Shown here: positions 1 through 11,259 of the stretch, in pieces
How the letters are laid out: every line of letters starts with the position of its first letter
Numbering within the stretch: position 1 is the stretch's first letter
Notes under the pieces: model-generated
What the model saw: only the letters and a program-made list of their open reading frames with translations
Database searches by the model: none
What the model was told of the DNA's origin: nothing
Position numbers and translations under genes: made by a program
Source: an uncultured Kangiella sp.
Lineage (GTDB): Bacteria; Pseudomonadota; Gammaproteobacteria; Enterobacterales; DSM-103792
Assembly: GCA_946480585.1 (NCBI GenBank)
Contig: CAMLKQ010000022.1
Span: forward strand, 1-14,565
Reading direction: 5' to 3'
Length of the DNA: 14,565 nucleotides

Positions 1-185
1 AACGCCAACATCACGCCGGCAAAACGGCCATCAGACAAGAACTGCTGCACCGTGTGCCAGAGCACGCTCTGGCCTGAGAGTTCGAGATACTGCTTGGGCC
101 GGTCGGCCCCGAGGCGGCTACCGGAACCGGCAGCCGGGATAACAGCCCAGGCACGTGGGGCTGTCGACAACGACGCACCAGACAC
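1..185 (-). CDS. ispD: IspD, 2-C-methyl-D-erythritol 4-phosphate cytidylyltransferase (partial, N-terminal part)
   Basis: Joins CTP and methylerythritol phosphate to give CDP-methylerythritol in the non-mevalonate (MEP) isoprenoid pathway in the cytoplasm. Only about 61 N-terminal residues lie in the window; the rest is beyond the left edge. The visible part contains the nucleotide-binding loop [19 protein letters not shown], which matches the family signature AAGxGxR...PKQY, followed by a segment like [11 protein letters not shown] that is usual after it. I chose the GTG at 185 because it begins four bases after the ftsB stop codon and leaves about 19 residues before the AAG loop, close to E. 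coli IspD; a downstream TTG is a possible alternative. The tight spacing implies co-transcription and probably translational coupling with ftsB, the order commonly seen in gammaproteobacteria. Identification is firm from the motif plus context. Confidence 0.9.
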   Translation of the reverse strand, partial: MSGASLSTAPRAWAVIPAAGSGSRLGADRPKQYLELSGQSVLWHTVQQFLSDGRFAGVMLA

Positions 186-189
186 AGGC

Positions 190-474
190 TCAACTATCCT
201 TGACGATGCGGTAGAACACTTCGCCTTTCTTGACCAGACCGAGTTCGTGACGTGCCCGCTCTTCGATGCCGTCGAGACCGGATTTCAGATCTTCGACATC
301 CATCTTCAACAGGGCATTGCGATCACGCAGCCGATCATTTTCGGCCTGCTGGCGGACGATCTGCTCCTGCAAGGCATGCCACTCCGCCAGACTGCCCGGG
401 CCGTGCCACAGGCGCGCCTGTAATGCGCAACACACCAGCAGAAAGACAATCGCCAAAGCCTTCATCACAGACAT
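190..474 (-). CDS. ftsB: Cell division protein FtsB
   Basis: Small bitopic inner-membrane protein of the divisome; with FtsL and FtsQ it forms the complex that activates septal peptidoglycan synthesis. The 94-residue product has a few cytoplasmic residues, one membrane helix (about residues 5-21, [13 protein letters not shown]), then a periplasmic coiled coil (about 30-70, rich in E, Q, L, R with the NDRLRDRN stretch) and the conserved C-terminal block [20 protein letters not shown], which parallels E. coli [20 protein letters not shown]. Length is close to the roughly 100 residues of the family. Start: ATG at 474 is used; the ATG at 465 (MKALAI) sits nearer the membrane helix, as in E. coli, and is equally plausible since neither has a strong Shine-Dalgarno. 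The reading frame is open upstream to 669 but that extension looks non-coding. ispD follows after four bases. Confidence 0.92.
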   Translation of the reverse strand: MSVMKALAIVFLLVCCALQARLWHGPGSLAEWHALQEQIVRQQAENDRLRDRNALLKMDVEDLKSGLDGIEERARHELGLVKKGEVFYRIVKDS

Positions 475-605
475 CCGGGTCGGTTCACCGCGGTCGCGGC
501 GGCTGAAGTATCGCAGAAAGGCGCGGGCTTTGCCTACCGCCCCACGCCGGCACGAAAGCCACACCAAGACCACACTAACACCATACCCAATGGGCGGCAG
601 CCAGC

Positions 606-1220
606 TCAGCGACGTGACTGCATCAGCCACCAACACAACGCCAGCAGGTACCCGGAAACAAGCCCCCACAGATGGGCATCGACAGCGACCGGAATGGTGA
701 TGAGCTGCGCCAGTTCGGCGGTCGACGCGCCGGCTTGTTCATAGAGGATGCGGCCAAGCAAATACGCGCTGAGCACACCGCCGACCAGCCATTCACGATT
801 GGCAAGCAGCAGCAAACCGCCGAATACAGCCGTACCGTACAGCGCTCCCGACATGCCGACATACCAGCTGACGCCAGGCGAAAACACATGCATGCCGAGC
901 ACATTGGCCGGCAGGCAAATGTAGCCCACCGCCCACCACCAGCGCCGACTGCCAAGGCCCTGAAACAACCAGAACTGGAAACTGGCGCTGGCAGCGTTGA
1001 GCAACCAATGCCAGCCATTGCCATGCACCAGATTCGCGCTGATTAGCCGCCACCATTCTCCGTGCGACACGGCATCGCGTTCGTAGCGCAGCGTGTCGTT
1101 GAGCGATGGCCAACACAGCAGCAGCGCGGTCAATGCCAACCACAGCCAGATCGGCCAACCGGCAACGAGCTGCTGACGCGAAAGTGAAGGGATGGAAAGA
1201 TTCAATGCGTTTTTTGCCAT
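606..1220 (-). CDS. rrtA: Rhombosortase (rhomboid-family intramembrane serine protease)
   Basis: Predicted polytopic inner-membrane protease of the rhombosortase branch of rhomboids, known to cleave the C-terminal GlyGly-CTERM sorting signal of secreted proteins. The 204-residue protein has a first membrane helix at about 21-38, the segment RYERDAVSHGEWWRLISANL followed by VHGNGWHWLLN (a rhomboid loop 1/helix 2 region with histidines), the catalytic serine motif GMSGALYG with Ser124, and the partner histidine in VAVDAHLWG at His183. The pattern EQ...pVavDAHLyG is characteristic of rhombosortases rather than of GlpG-type rhomboids, and the short length with no cytoplasmic domain agrees. It starts 31 bases beyond the eno terminator and ends 131 bases before ftsB. 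Its Shine-Dalgarno is weak and I see no convincing promoter. No GlyGly-CTERM substrate is encoded in the window. Call based on motifs recalled from the family; a generic rhomboid is the alternative. Confidence 0.8.
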   Translation of the reverse strand: MAKNALNLSIPSLSRQQLVAGWPIWLWLALTALLLCWPSLNDTLRYERDAVSHGEWWRLISANLVHGNGWHWLLNAASASFQFWLFQGLGSRRWWWAVGYICLPANVLGMHVFSPGVSWYVGMSGALYGTAVFGGLLLLANREWLVGGVLSAYLLGRILYEQAGASTAELAQLITIPVAVDAHLWGLVSGYLLALCWWLMQSRR

Positions 1221-1250
1221 GCTGCCGTCACACGCTCTGCCATCTAACGA

Positions 1251-1280
1251 CAGAAAAGCCCGCAGGTGCGGGCTTTTCTG
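1251..1280 (-). terminator. Intrinsic terminator downstream of eno
   Basis: A perfect 13-bp inverted repeat (CAGAAAAGCCCGC and its complement) encloses a four-base loop. The GC core is flanked by an A4 and a T4 run, so it can act in either direction. It lies 18 bases past the eno stop codon and 30 bases before the rhombosortase start, so it should end most eno transcripts. Confidence 0.88.
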
Positions 1281-1298
1281 TTTTCGGTCTGAACCGGA

Positions 1299-5203
<3,905 letters not shown>

Positions 5204-5217
5204 CAGGACGGGGGCAA

Positions 5218-5247
5218 ATTCTAGCAAACCGGCCCGGCTGGCGGCAA
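5218..5247 (-). promoter_or_regulatory. Predicted sigma-70 promoter for pyrG
   Basis: On the minus strand TTGCCG (5247-5242) and TAGAAT (5223-5218) are separated by 18 bases, and the -10 box is preceded by TGC, an extended -10 element. The expected start of transcription falls in a run of five C bases at 5214-5210, directly before the leader hairpin. Matches are four of six and five of six to consensus. Confidence 0.55.
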
Positions 5248-5285
5248 ACCAAAACTCCGGGCCATCGCGCTAAATCATTGAATTT

Positions 5286-5756
5286 TCAGGCAGATGCCTG
5301 TTCAGGCATGGGCTTTTGCGGGCCAAGCAGGCGGGCCGGCATCAACAGGCGGTAACCGCGCCGCGGGATGGTTTCGATAAATTGCGGAACCCCGGTGTCA
5401 TCGCCGAGCAGGCGGCGCAGCGCCCAGATGGCATTGGCAACCCCCTGCCGTCCGACCGTCTCGTACTCCCCCCATACCTCGGCAAGCAGTTCATCCGGCG
5501 ACACCGGGCTCGGGTAACGCTCGATCAAGCACACCAGCACCGCCAGCAGCTTGAGCCGTACCGGCTGCGATCGTCCGGCCCGATCGATGCGCTGGCGCGC
5601 TTCATCAATCCGGCAATCGCCGAGTTGCCAGCAACGGCATTCCAATCGCATGGCCAACATCCCCTGTTCTCTCCCGTTCGGCCGTGACTGGCGCGTCGCC
5701 AATTCGCCCGGTCGCATCGACATCGATTCGCTTGTGATCGGCATTTTGACAAACAC
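5286..5756 (-). CDS. Stand-alone winged-helix (Trans_reg_C / CadC-type) transcriptional regulator
   Basis: Predicted DNA-binding protein of 156 residues. The C-terminal two thirds (about 42-138) form an OmpR/PhoB/CadC-type winged helix: an entry strand region WQLGDCRID, the helix RLKLLAVLVCLIERYPSPVS, the recognition-helix region VGRQGVANAIWALRRLLGDD and the wing FIETIPRRGYRLL, a hallmark of this fold. There is no receiver domain, no membrane helix and no C-terminal sensor, so it is much shorter than either OmpR-type or CadC-type regulators. The first 40 residues are not recognisable. I chose the GTG at 5756 because a strong GGGAGG lies seven bases upstream; later ATG codons (such as MLAMRLE) are possible. 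It is transcribed away from the TonB-dependent receptor, so regulation of that gene and of itself is a reasonable inference, but signal and target are unknown. No frameshift remnant of a longer protein is seen downstream. Confidence 0.82.
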   Translation of the reverse strand: MFVKMPITSESMSMRPGELATRQSRPNGREQGMLAMRLECRCWQLGDCRIDEARQRIDRAGRSQPVRLKLLAVLVCLIERYPSPVSPDELLAEVWGEYETVGRQGVANAIWALRRLLGDDTGVPQFIETIPRRGYRLLMPARLLGPQKPMPEQASA

Positions 5757-5881
5757 GACGCAACCTCCCTGGAAAAAGTTTTGCAATGTGTGAATCAACC
5801 GCCGCATCCGTCTCGCCATTGGATGCCGACAGCAGAAAAATTACATCGAAACTGGTGATCGTTTGTGGCACTTTTCCGACC

Positions 5882-5901
5882 GCCAACCGGTAATAGTTGG
5901 C
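5882..5901. repeat. Inverted repeat GCCAAC-N8-GTTGGC, possible operator
   Basis: Six-base arms are perfectly complementary with an eight-base spacer, about 126 bases upstream of the regulator start. The position suits an autoregulatory site, but arms of this length arise by chance, so this is only a candidate. Confidence 0.25.
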
Positions 5902-6099
5902 ATCGCTTGATTGACCTTTGACAACACTCCATCACCACGCACTTCGGTCAAACGGCGGAGCAACCACGATGGCCGCGCTCGCGCTTGCCATCTGAAACCA
6001 TGCTGACTTGCCGCTCTCCCTGGGCAAGGCCGCGCCCTGATCTGCCCCGCTCCGCCGTTTTCTTTTTCCACCACCCCGTCCGCCATGTTTTTTCCTTTT

Positions 6100-6112
6100 G
6101 TGAAAAGTTCAC
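6100..6112. promoter_or_regulatory. Palindrome GTGAAAAGTTCAC overlapping the receptor -35 box, candidate operator
   Basis: GTGAA and TTCAC are perfect complements around AAG. The right arm overlaps the predicted -35 hexamer of the TonB-dependent receptor promoter, a position where a bound protein would normally repress. The divergently encoded winged-helix protein or a general regulator could bind; which one is not visible. Confidence 0.4.
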
Positions 6113-6136
6113 AGTCACGCTGTGCACAAATATTTT
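6108..6136 (+). promoter_or_regulatory. Predicted sigma-70 promoter for the TonB-dependent receptor
   Basis: TTCACA (five of six to TTGACA) and TATTTT (four of six to TATAAT) are separated by exactly 17 bases in an AT-rich patch. It would give a leader of about 148 bases before the ATG at 6291. Confidence 0.5.
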
Positions 6137-6161
6137 CTTACCGGACGGAAACAAAATCGGA

Positions 6162-6200
6162 CAATGCAAATTACATCTCCGCGAGAGAGATGCTCCATTG
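6162..6200 (+). repeat. Nested inverted repeats in the receptor gene leader
   Basis: Inner arms CATCTC (6174-6179) and GAGATG (6187-6192) lie inside outer arms CAATG (6162-6166) and CATTG (6196-6200), so the leader RNA could form a stem with an internal bulge. It lies about 90 bases before the start codon. A functional role is only a possibility. Confidence 0.3.
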
Positions 6201-6290
6201 CTGTGACTGGCGCTTGATGTGACTGTGATTCCGAAGTTGGCCGAGATTGCGAACAAGCCAACCACAACAGCACAACTCTGGAGAGAGATC

Positions 6291-9056
6291 ATGACCGCCA
6301 GCCACAGCTTGTCCGCCGGACAACCGGAATCACATCGATTCAAAAGATCAGCAGCTCGAACTTTCAGCATACTGAGCGCCAGCCTGCTGGCTGCAATAGG
6401 CCACAGCAGCCTCAGCGCGCAGGAAGCCACCAGCACCGACACCGCGGGCGATGAAGAGCGCATCGTTGTCACCGGCTCCCGCATCAAGCGCACCGATCTG
6501 GAAGGGCCCAGCCCGGTCGTCACGATCACGGCTGATGACATGAACAAGGAAGGCTTCAATACGGTATTTGACGCGCTGCGCTCGCTGTCACAAGCCACCG
6601 GTGCAGTGCAAGGTGAGCAGTACGCCAATTCGTTTACGCCAAATGCTGAAACCCTGAACTTGCGCGGTTTCGGTCCCGGCTTGACGCTGTATTTGCTGAA
6701 TGGCCGTCGGGTCGCCGACTACCCGCAGCCGTATAACGGTCAGAGCAATTTCTTCAATCTGGCGCAAATTCCGGCCGCGATGGTGGATCGCATCGAGATT
6801 TTGTCCGGAGGCGCCTCGTCCATTTACGGCTCCGATGCCGTCGCCGGGGTCGTCAATATCATCACCCGCAAAGACTTCGACGGGCTCAATGCAACCGTCC
6901 GGTTCGGCGACACCAGTGACGGTGGCGGCGAGTCGAAAAAGCTGCAGGTCGTCGGCGGTACCGCCATTGGCAACGGCAACCTGACCGTCGCCTACGAATA
7001 CTTCCAGCGCGATCCGATCTTCGGCAAGGACCGCGATTACACCGACAGCCGCAGCGACAACCCGACGCTGACCGGGCCGGCAATTCTGGATCGCGAATTG
7101 CTGATCCTGAGCGGAACCCTGGTGGAATACATCGATCCAGGTGAGGCCGTCTGCGACCGTTTCTCTGACATGGAATACGCATTCCGGCCCGGGCGCGGTT
7201 ACTACTGCGGGCGTGATGGTGCCGGTGATGAGTCGCTGCGCGGCGACCGTGAGTGGCACACCCTTTATGCCAACTTCACGCTGCCGTTTGGCACCAGCAG
7301 CGAGTTCTACGCCAGCTCCTACCTGTGGAAAAGCGAGTCCAAACACAGCAACTTCCGGCTCTGGTGGGGCAGCGTCAACGGCGGCTACTACTACGATCCG
7401 AACTTTGACGACTTCATCACGCTGCAGCGGATTTTCCAACCGAGTGAAACCGGCGAGCAAACCCAGAATTTCGAAGAAGAAGCGATTGATATCGCGGTGG
7501 GTCTGCGCACCAGTTTCAGCAACGGCATGGAACTCGATGTCGGCCTCAGCCATAACCGCGCCGATTTTGCCAGTCGCGAGAACCGGTTCAAGGAGGAAGC
7601 CATCAATGCCTACTTCCTTGGCGAACAACAGGGCGAACTGTTTGGCTTCCCGATCTACGAAGTGGATCTCGATCGCTTCTACAACCCGCTGACCCGGGCG
7701 CAATCGGCAGCACTGATGGGCGAAGCCACCAATGACGCCGATTCGGAAGCCACCACGGTCACCGTCAATTTGACTGGCGACCTATTCGAAATGCCGGCCG
7801 GATCGGTCCAGTTCGCGACCGTGTTCGAATGGGGTGAACAGCGCTATGACATCAAATTGGATGACCGCACCTTCAACACCGAAGGCCAGGGCTGGTGGGG
7901 GCTGACCGGCACCGGCGGCGGCGGCGATCGCGAGCGCACTGCACTCGGTATCGAATTGAGCGTGCCGCTGGCCGAACAGGTGAATCTGGCGCCGTCGGTT
8001 CGATACGACAAATACGACGACATCACGGCGGTCGACGACGCCGTGACTTATGGCCTCGGGCTTGAATACCGGCCAACTGACAGCTTGCTGCTGCGCGCCA
8101 AATTTGCCACCAGCTTCCGTGCGCCTGACATGCACTACATTTTCAGCGATGAAAGCGGCTTCTTTGTCGGCATCATTGATGAATACCTGTGCCGTCAGAA
8201 CGAACCGGATGTGCCGCTTGGCGAGTGTGGTGAAACCTATACCGTGTTCGGCACCCGCGCCGGCAATCCGGAGCTGGAAGAAGAGGAAGGTGAGTCGTAC
8301 ACCATCGGCATGGCGTGGAATATCACGGACAATCTCGCCATCAATCTGGATTACTACGACATCGAGCTGAAAGGCATCGTCAACGACTTGAGCTTGACCA
8401 ATCTGCTGGCGGTGGAAGCTGCCTGCCGGATCGGTACCGATCGCAGCGGCAATCCGGTTGATGCCGGCTCCGCCGAGTGCCTTGATGCATTCAGCCGAAT
8501 CGAACGCTGGCCGGATGACAGCTCACCGATTGCCAATCAAGTGCAGGAAGTCCGTCAGGATCCGATCAACACCGGCCTGCAACGGCAGAAAGGTATTGAT
8601 GCCCAGCTCAAATACGATTGGCGTGAAACCGGTTTTGGTGATTTTGCCTTTAGCCTGAACTGGACCCATGTGCTGGAAACCCACCTGCAGGAATACAAGG
8701 AAGATCCCATCGACAAGGATTACCGCGACAACAAATTCCTCAATGGTGAAGCGCGCAGTCGGGTTCGCGGCTCGGTGACCTGGGCCATCGGCGACTGGAG
8801 CACAACGCTGTTCGCCAGCCGGGTCGGTTCCATCGCCAACTACGCCTCGAACGATCGTCTGTCGCCATGGACGATCTACAACCTGTCAACGGCGTGGCAA
8901 GCCACCGAGACCGATCGTATTGCGCTGATCGTCAACAACCTGCGCAATACCGAGCCACGCATTGATGACACGCAGGATGCCTGGCCGTACTTCTACCGAG
9001 GCCAGTACAACGCAATCGGCCGGGAAGTGTTTTTGGAGTACAGCCACAGCTTTTGA
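6291..9056 (+). CDS. TonB-dependent outer-membrane receptor
   Basis: Predicted outer-membrane beta-barrel that imports a ligand using energy from TonB-ExbB-ExbD. The 921-residue precursor begins with a basic stretch and a hydrophobic signal segment (about 24-43) with a likely cleavage after LSA before QEATS. A TonB-box-like EERIVVTGSRIKR follows (56-67), then the plug domain (about 72-193) with LNLRGFGPG, LYLLNGRR and IEILSGGASSIYGSDAVAG, ending in VVNIITRK. The rest is barrel, with the usual SFRAPD, LEEEEGESYTIG and VNNLRNTEP landmarks and a terminal aromatic Phe. Six cysteines fall in three close pairs (288/306, 634/646, 712/730). The ATG at 6291 was chosen because GGAGAG precedes it; a GTG at 6219 in the same frame would add 24 residues before the signal peptide. 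Substrate is unknown: the plug style is common in large receptor families of aquatic gammaproteobacteria, and no siderophore or polysaccharide gene lies nearby. Confidence 0.95.
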   Translation: MTASHSLSAGQPESHRFKRSAARTFSILSASLLAAIGHSSLSAQEATSTDTAGDEERIVVTGSRIKRTDLEGPSPVVTITADDMNKEGFNTVFDALRSLSQATGAVQGEQYANSFTPNAETLNLRGFGPGLTLYLLNGRRVADYPQPYNGQSNFFNLAQIPAAMVDRIEILSGGASSIYGSDAVAGVVNIITRKDFDGLNATVRFGDTSDGGGESKKLQVVGGTAIGNGNLTVAYEYFQRDPIFGKDRDYTDSRSDNPTLTGPAILDRELLILSGTLVEYIDPGEAVCDRFSDMEYAFRPGRGYYCGRDGAGDESLRGDREWHTLYANFTLPFGTSSEFYASSYLWKSESKHSNFRLWWGSVNGGYYYDPNFDDFITLQRIFQPSETGEQTQNFEEEAIDIAVGLRTSFSNGMELDVGLSHNRADFASRENRFKEEAINAYFLGEQQGELFGFPIYEVDLDRFYNPLTRAQSAALMGEATNDADSEATTVTVNLTGDLFEMPAGSVQFATVFEWGEQRYDIKLDDRTFNTEGQGWWGLTGTGGGGDRERTALGIELSVPLAEQVNLAPSVRYDKYDDITAVDDAVTYGLGLEYRPTDSLLLRAKFATSFRAPDMHYIFSDESGFFVGIIDEYLCRQNEPDVPLGECGETYTVFGTRAGNPELEEEEGESYTIGMAWNITDNLAINLDYYDIELKGIVNDLSLTNLLAVEAACRIGTDRSGNPVDAGSAECLDAFSRIERWPDDSSPIANQVQEVRQDPINTGLQRQKGIDAQLKYDWRETGFGDFAFSLNWTHVLETHLQEYKEDPIDKDYRDNKFLNGEARSRVRGSVTWAIGDWSTTLFASRVGSIANYASNDRLSPWTIYNLSTAWQATETDRIALIVNNLRNTEPRIDDTQDAWPYFYRGQYNAIGREVFLEYSHSF

Positions 9057-9071
9057 TTGCCTCCCCACCAC

Positions 9072-9107
9072 AATGACAACGGGCGCCGATCGGCGCCCGT
9101 TGTCATT
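9072..9107. terminator. Bidirectional terminator between convergent genes
   Basis: A perfect 36-base palindrome with 18-base arms (AATGACAACGGGCGCCGA and its exact complement) sits between the receptor stop at 9056 and the chemoreceptor stop at 9118. The GC-rich core with AT-rich ends fits a shared terminator for both strands. No long T-run follows on either side. Confidence 0.85.
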
Positions 9108-9117
9108 TCCTGACTGC

Positions 9118-11259
9118 TCAAAGCCGGAATTGACCGACCAGTTGCTGCAGCCGACTTGCCAGTTCCTTCAGCTGATTGCCGGTACCTGCATTGTCGCGCG
9201 CGCCGTGCGCAAGCATTTCGGCGACATCACGTATTGACGTGATGTTGCGGGTCAGCTCCTCGGTGACCTTGGTCTGCTGCTCGACCGCGGCGGCAATCTG
9301 GGTGTTCATGTCGCTGATGGTGGTGACTGCGCCGGTGATGGTATCGAGCGAACTGCCGGCCCGTTCGGCCTGACCGACTGCATCCTCGGCGCGGCTGCGA
9401 CTGGTGGTCATCGCCGCGACCGCCCGTTCGGTGCTGGTCTGAATCGCGCCGATCATCTGCTGGATTTCCTGGGTCGAAGTGTGGGTGCGCTGGGCGAGGT
9501 TGCGCACTTCGTCAGCGACCACAGCAAAACCGCGGCCCTGCTCGCCGGCCCGTGCCGCCTCGATGGCTGCGTTCAGCGCCAGCAAATTGGTTTGCTCGGC
9601 AATGCCGCGAATGACGTCGAGGATGTTGCCGATGCGGGCGCTGTCGTCCGCCAGCTGCTTAATCACCTGCGCCGCCGACTGAACGTCCTGCGCCAACGCC
9701 TGAATTGCGCTGATGGTGTTGTTGACCTCTTTCTGACCGCCGCGCGCCTCGTTGCTGGCCGAATCGGCCGCCGTCGCGGCCTTGTGGGCGCCGCCGGCCA
9801 CTTCCTGAATCGCACTCGACATTTCGGTCACTGCCGTGGCGACCATGTCGATGTCGGTTTGCTGGGCAGCGATTTCGCTTGAGGTATCGTCCGACAGTTT
9901 GGCGGTGACACCCGCCGCCTTGCTGACTTCGCTGGAGCACTGGGCCACTGCCTGCATCATCTGCTGCAAGCGCGACAGGAATTCATTGAACGCCGCTGCC
10001 AGCTGACCGATCTCGTCTTCGCCGCTGACCGGCAGACGCTGGGTCAAATCGCCACCGCCTTTGGCGATTTCCTGCAGCGTTGTCGTCACTTCCTTGATGG
10101 GTTTGGCGAGTGCCCGGGCCGTGATCGCAACGAAAGCCAGTGCCGCAACGGCAACCACCAGTGCGATCAATAATTGCAGCAGCGTCGATTGTGCATTGGC
10201 TGACGCCAATTCCTGATTCAACGTCGCTGCCGCCGCCATCACTTCCGCGTGTGGCACACGAATCAGAACCGTCCATTGGCTGTTGCCGTCCATCAGCGGC
10301 ACCGGCACCAGCGCTTCGACCATATCACCCTGATCAAAACGGATATCGGTCTCGCCACGGCCCAGGCGCTGACTGACATCGGATGCCCACGACTCGGTCA
10401 GCGCGCTCAGCGGTTTGCCAATGCGATCGGTCGAAACGCTATCAGCCACCACGATACCTGCAGCCGAGATCAACAGCGTTTCACCCGCACCGCCATACAG
10501 CGATTGATTGACCTGCTCGGCCGTGCCACGCAGCGTCGCCAACGGGAAATCAACACCGGCCACACCGATAACAGCGCCATTGCGCAGTATCGGCACCACC
10601 GCCGTGCTCATCAGCGTCGGTACGCCAGCGACATCGTCGATATAGGGTTCGATGAAGCAGCCGCGCTTCTGCGCGAACGGGCAGGTATACCACGCGTTGC
10701 TGGCAACCCCGTTGTCACCGACTGTCGCATCACCGATGTCATCTTCGGCCAGTGCTTCCGCCACCAACTGATCCGAACTGCCGTGTGCCCAATAGATGCC
10801 CATCCGGCCTTGCTCATTACTGCCGAGATCCAGCCGATTGCGGTAACTGCTGTCACGGCCATCGAAGGCATTGGCCTCAAAACCGACATAGACACCGAGT
10901 GCATCCGGCAAATTGCGCAACAATTGCTCGCTGGCGCGGGTCAGGTATTCGCGACCTGCCGCCGGTTCGATCAAATTGCGTCTGACATCCTCGCTCAACG
11001 ATGCAGCAAGCACCGCGCTGGCCCGAATATAGGTGTACGCAGCTTCCATGCCCGAGACCATCTTGCGACCGGCATTGGCTGCGGCGAGCGTCAGCTCAGT
11101 TTCAGCAGCGCGCTGGCTGAGCGAACCGGTTTGCTCCTGAACCAGCTGTTGCCCTCGCTGCGCAGCATACAAGCCCGCCAACACCATGATCGCCAGCGCA
11201 GACACCAACCCGGCGCCGTTAAGCCACAACAACTTTTTCTCGACTGAGCGGAACTGCAT
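9118..11259 (-). CDS. Methyl-accepting chemotaxis protein with periplasmic dCache-like domain
   Basis: Predicted inner-membrane chemoreceptor that senses a periplasmic ligand and controls CheA through CheW. The 713-residue protein has a membrane helix at about 13-33, a periplasmic region of about 325 residues resembling dCache_1, a second helix at about 358-380, a HAMP domain (about 381-435, [15 protein letters not shown] to AFNEFLSRL) and a long signalling coiled coil. Its hairpin tip contains [20 protein letters not shown] and [16 protein letters not shown] (about 553-590). There is no CheR/CheB-tethering pentapeptide at the C-terminus. In the sensor, WY at 190-191, Tyr206 and Asp237 resemble positions of the amino-acid-binding dCache motif, but the Arg two residues before the Trp is Asn188. 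Cys193 and Cys201 could form a disulfide. The ATG at 11259 has GGGAG upstream and puts the helix near the N-terminus; the frame is open to 11346. A FliA-like promoter lies upstream, so expression with the flagellar regulon is likely. Confidence 0.95.
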   Translation of the reverse strand: MQFRSVEKKLLWLNGAGLVSALAIMVLAGLYAAQRGQQLVQEQTGSLSQRAAETELTLAAANAGRKMVSGMEAAYTYIRASAVLAASLSEDVRRNLIEPAAGREYLTRASEQLLRNLPDALGVYVGFEANAFDGRDSSYRNRLDLGSNEQGRMGIYWAHGSSDQLVAEALAEDDIGDATVGDNGVASNAWYTCPFAQKRGCFIEPYIDDVAGVPTLMSTAVVPILRNGAVIGVAGVDFPLATLRGTAEQVNQSLYGGAGETLLISAAGIVVADSVSTDRIGKPLSALTESWASDVSQRLGRGETDIRFDQGDMVEALVPVPLMDGNSQWTVLIRVPHAEVMAAAATLNQELASANAQSTLLQLLIALVVAVAALAFVAITARALAKPIKEVTTTLQEIAKGGGDLTQRLPVSGEDEIGQLAAAFNEFLSRLQQMMQAVAQCSSEVSKAAGVTAKLSDDTSSEIAAQQTDIDMVATAVTEMSSAIQEVAGGAHKAATAADSASNEARGGQKEVNNTISAIQALAQDVQSAAQVIKQLADDSARIGNILDVIRGIAEQTNLLALNAAIEAARAGEQGRGFAVVADEVRNLAQRTHTSTQEIQQMIGAIQTSTERAVAAMTTSRSRAEDAVGQAERAGSSLDTITGAVTTISDMNTQIAAAVEQQTKVTEELTRNITSIRDVAEMLAHGARDNAGTGNQLKELASRLQQLVGQFRL

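Larger units (their letters stand above)
5757..6290. other. Divergent intergenic region between regulator and TonB-dependent receptor
   Basis: This 534-base stretch carries no recognisable gene. The part from about 6090 to 6290 is AT-richer and holds a predicted promoter, a GTGAA-N3-TTCAC palindrome and leader inverted repeats. At 5882-5901 lies GCCAAC-N8-GTTGGC, and at 5968-5992 GATGGC-N13-GCCATC. An 81-codon minus-strand frame (5841-6086) has an AAAAGGA Shine-Dalgarno six bases before its ATG, but its product resembles nothing I know. A clear promoter for the regulator was not found. Confidence 0.7.

Noticed and set aside
11..193. 60-codon minus-strand frame beginning MSLCLVRR
   Set aside because: It is a shifted frame of the ispD N-terminus; the correct frame carries the AAGSGSRLG...PKQY signature.
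475..669. N-terminal extension of ftsB to a 159-residue protein
   Set aside because: It would overlap the end of rrtA and add a second hydrophobic segment not found in FtsB; internal ATG codons at 474 and 465 give the normal length.
5771..5930. Promoter for the winged-helix regulator (TTGTCA and TGTAAT-like boxes)
   Set aside because: Boxes resembling -35 and -10 exist on the minus strand, but no pair has acceptable spacing together with acceptable matches.
6219..6290. GTG start at 6219 for the TonB-dependent receptor
   Set aside because: It would place 24 non-signal residues ahead of the signal peptide; the ATG at 6291 has a strong GGAGAG upstream.
5948..6628. Minus-strand frame of 226 codons spanning the receptor start and its leader
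   Set aside because: Overlaps the signal peptide and plug coding sequence antisense, and its Ser/Arg-rich product shows no motif.
6588..7703. Minus-strand open frame (371 codons) opposite the TonB-dependent receptor
   Set aside because: Mirror frame of a clearly coding receptor; no domain recognised.
10249..11247. Plus-strand open frame (332 codons) opposite the chemoreceptor
   Set aside because: Mirror frame of the sensor domain, rich in Arg, Gln and His, with no family resemblance.
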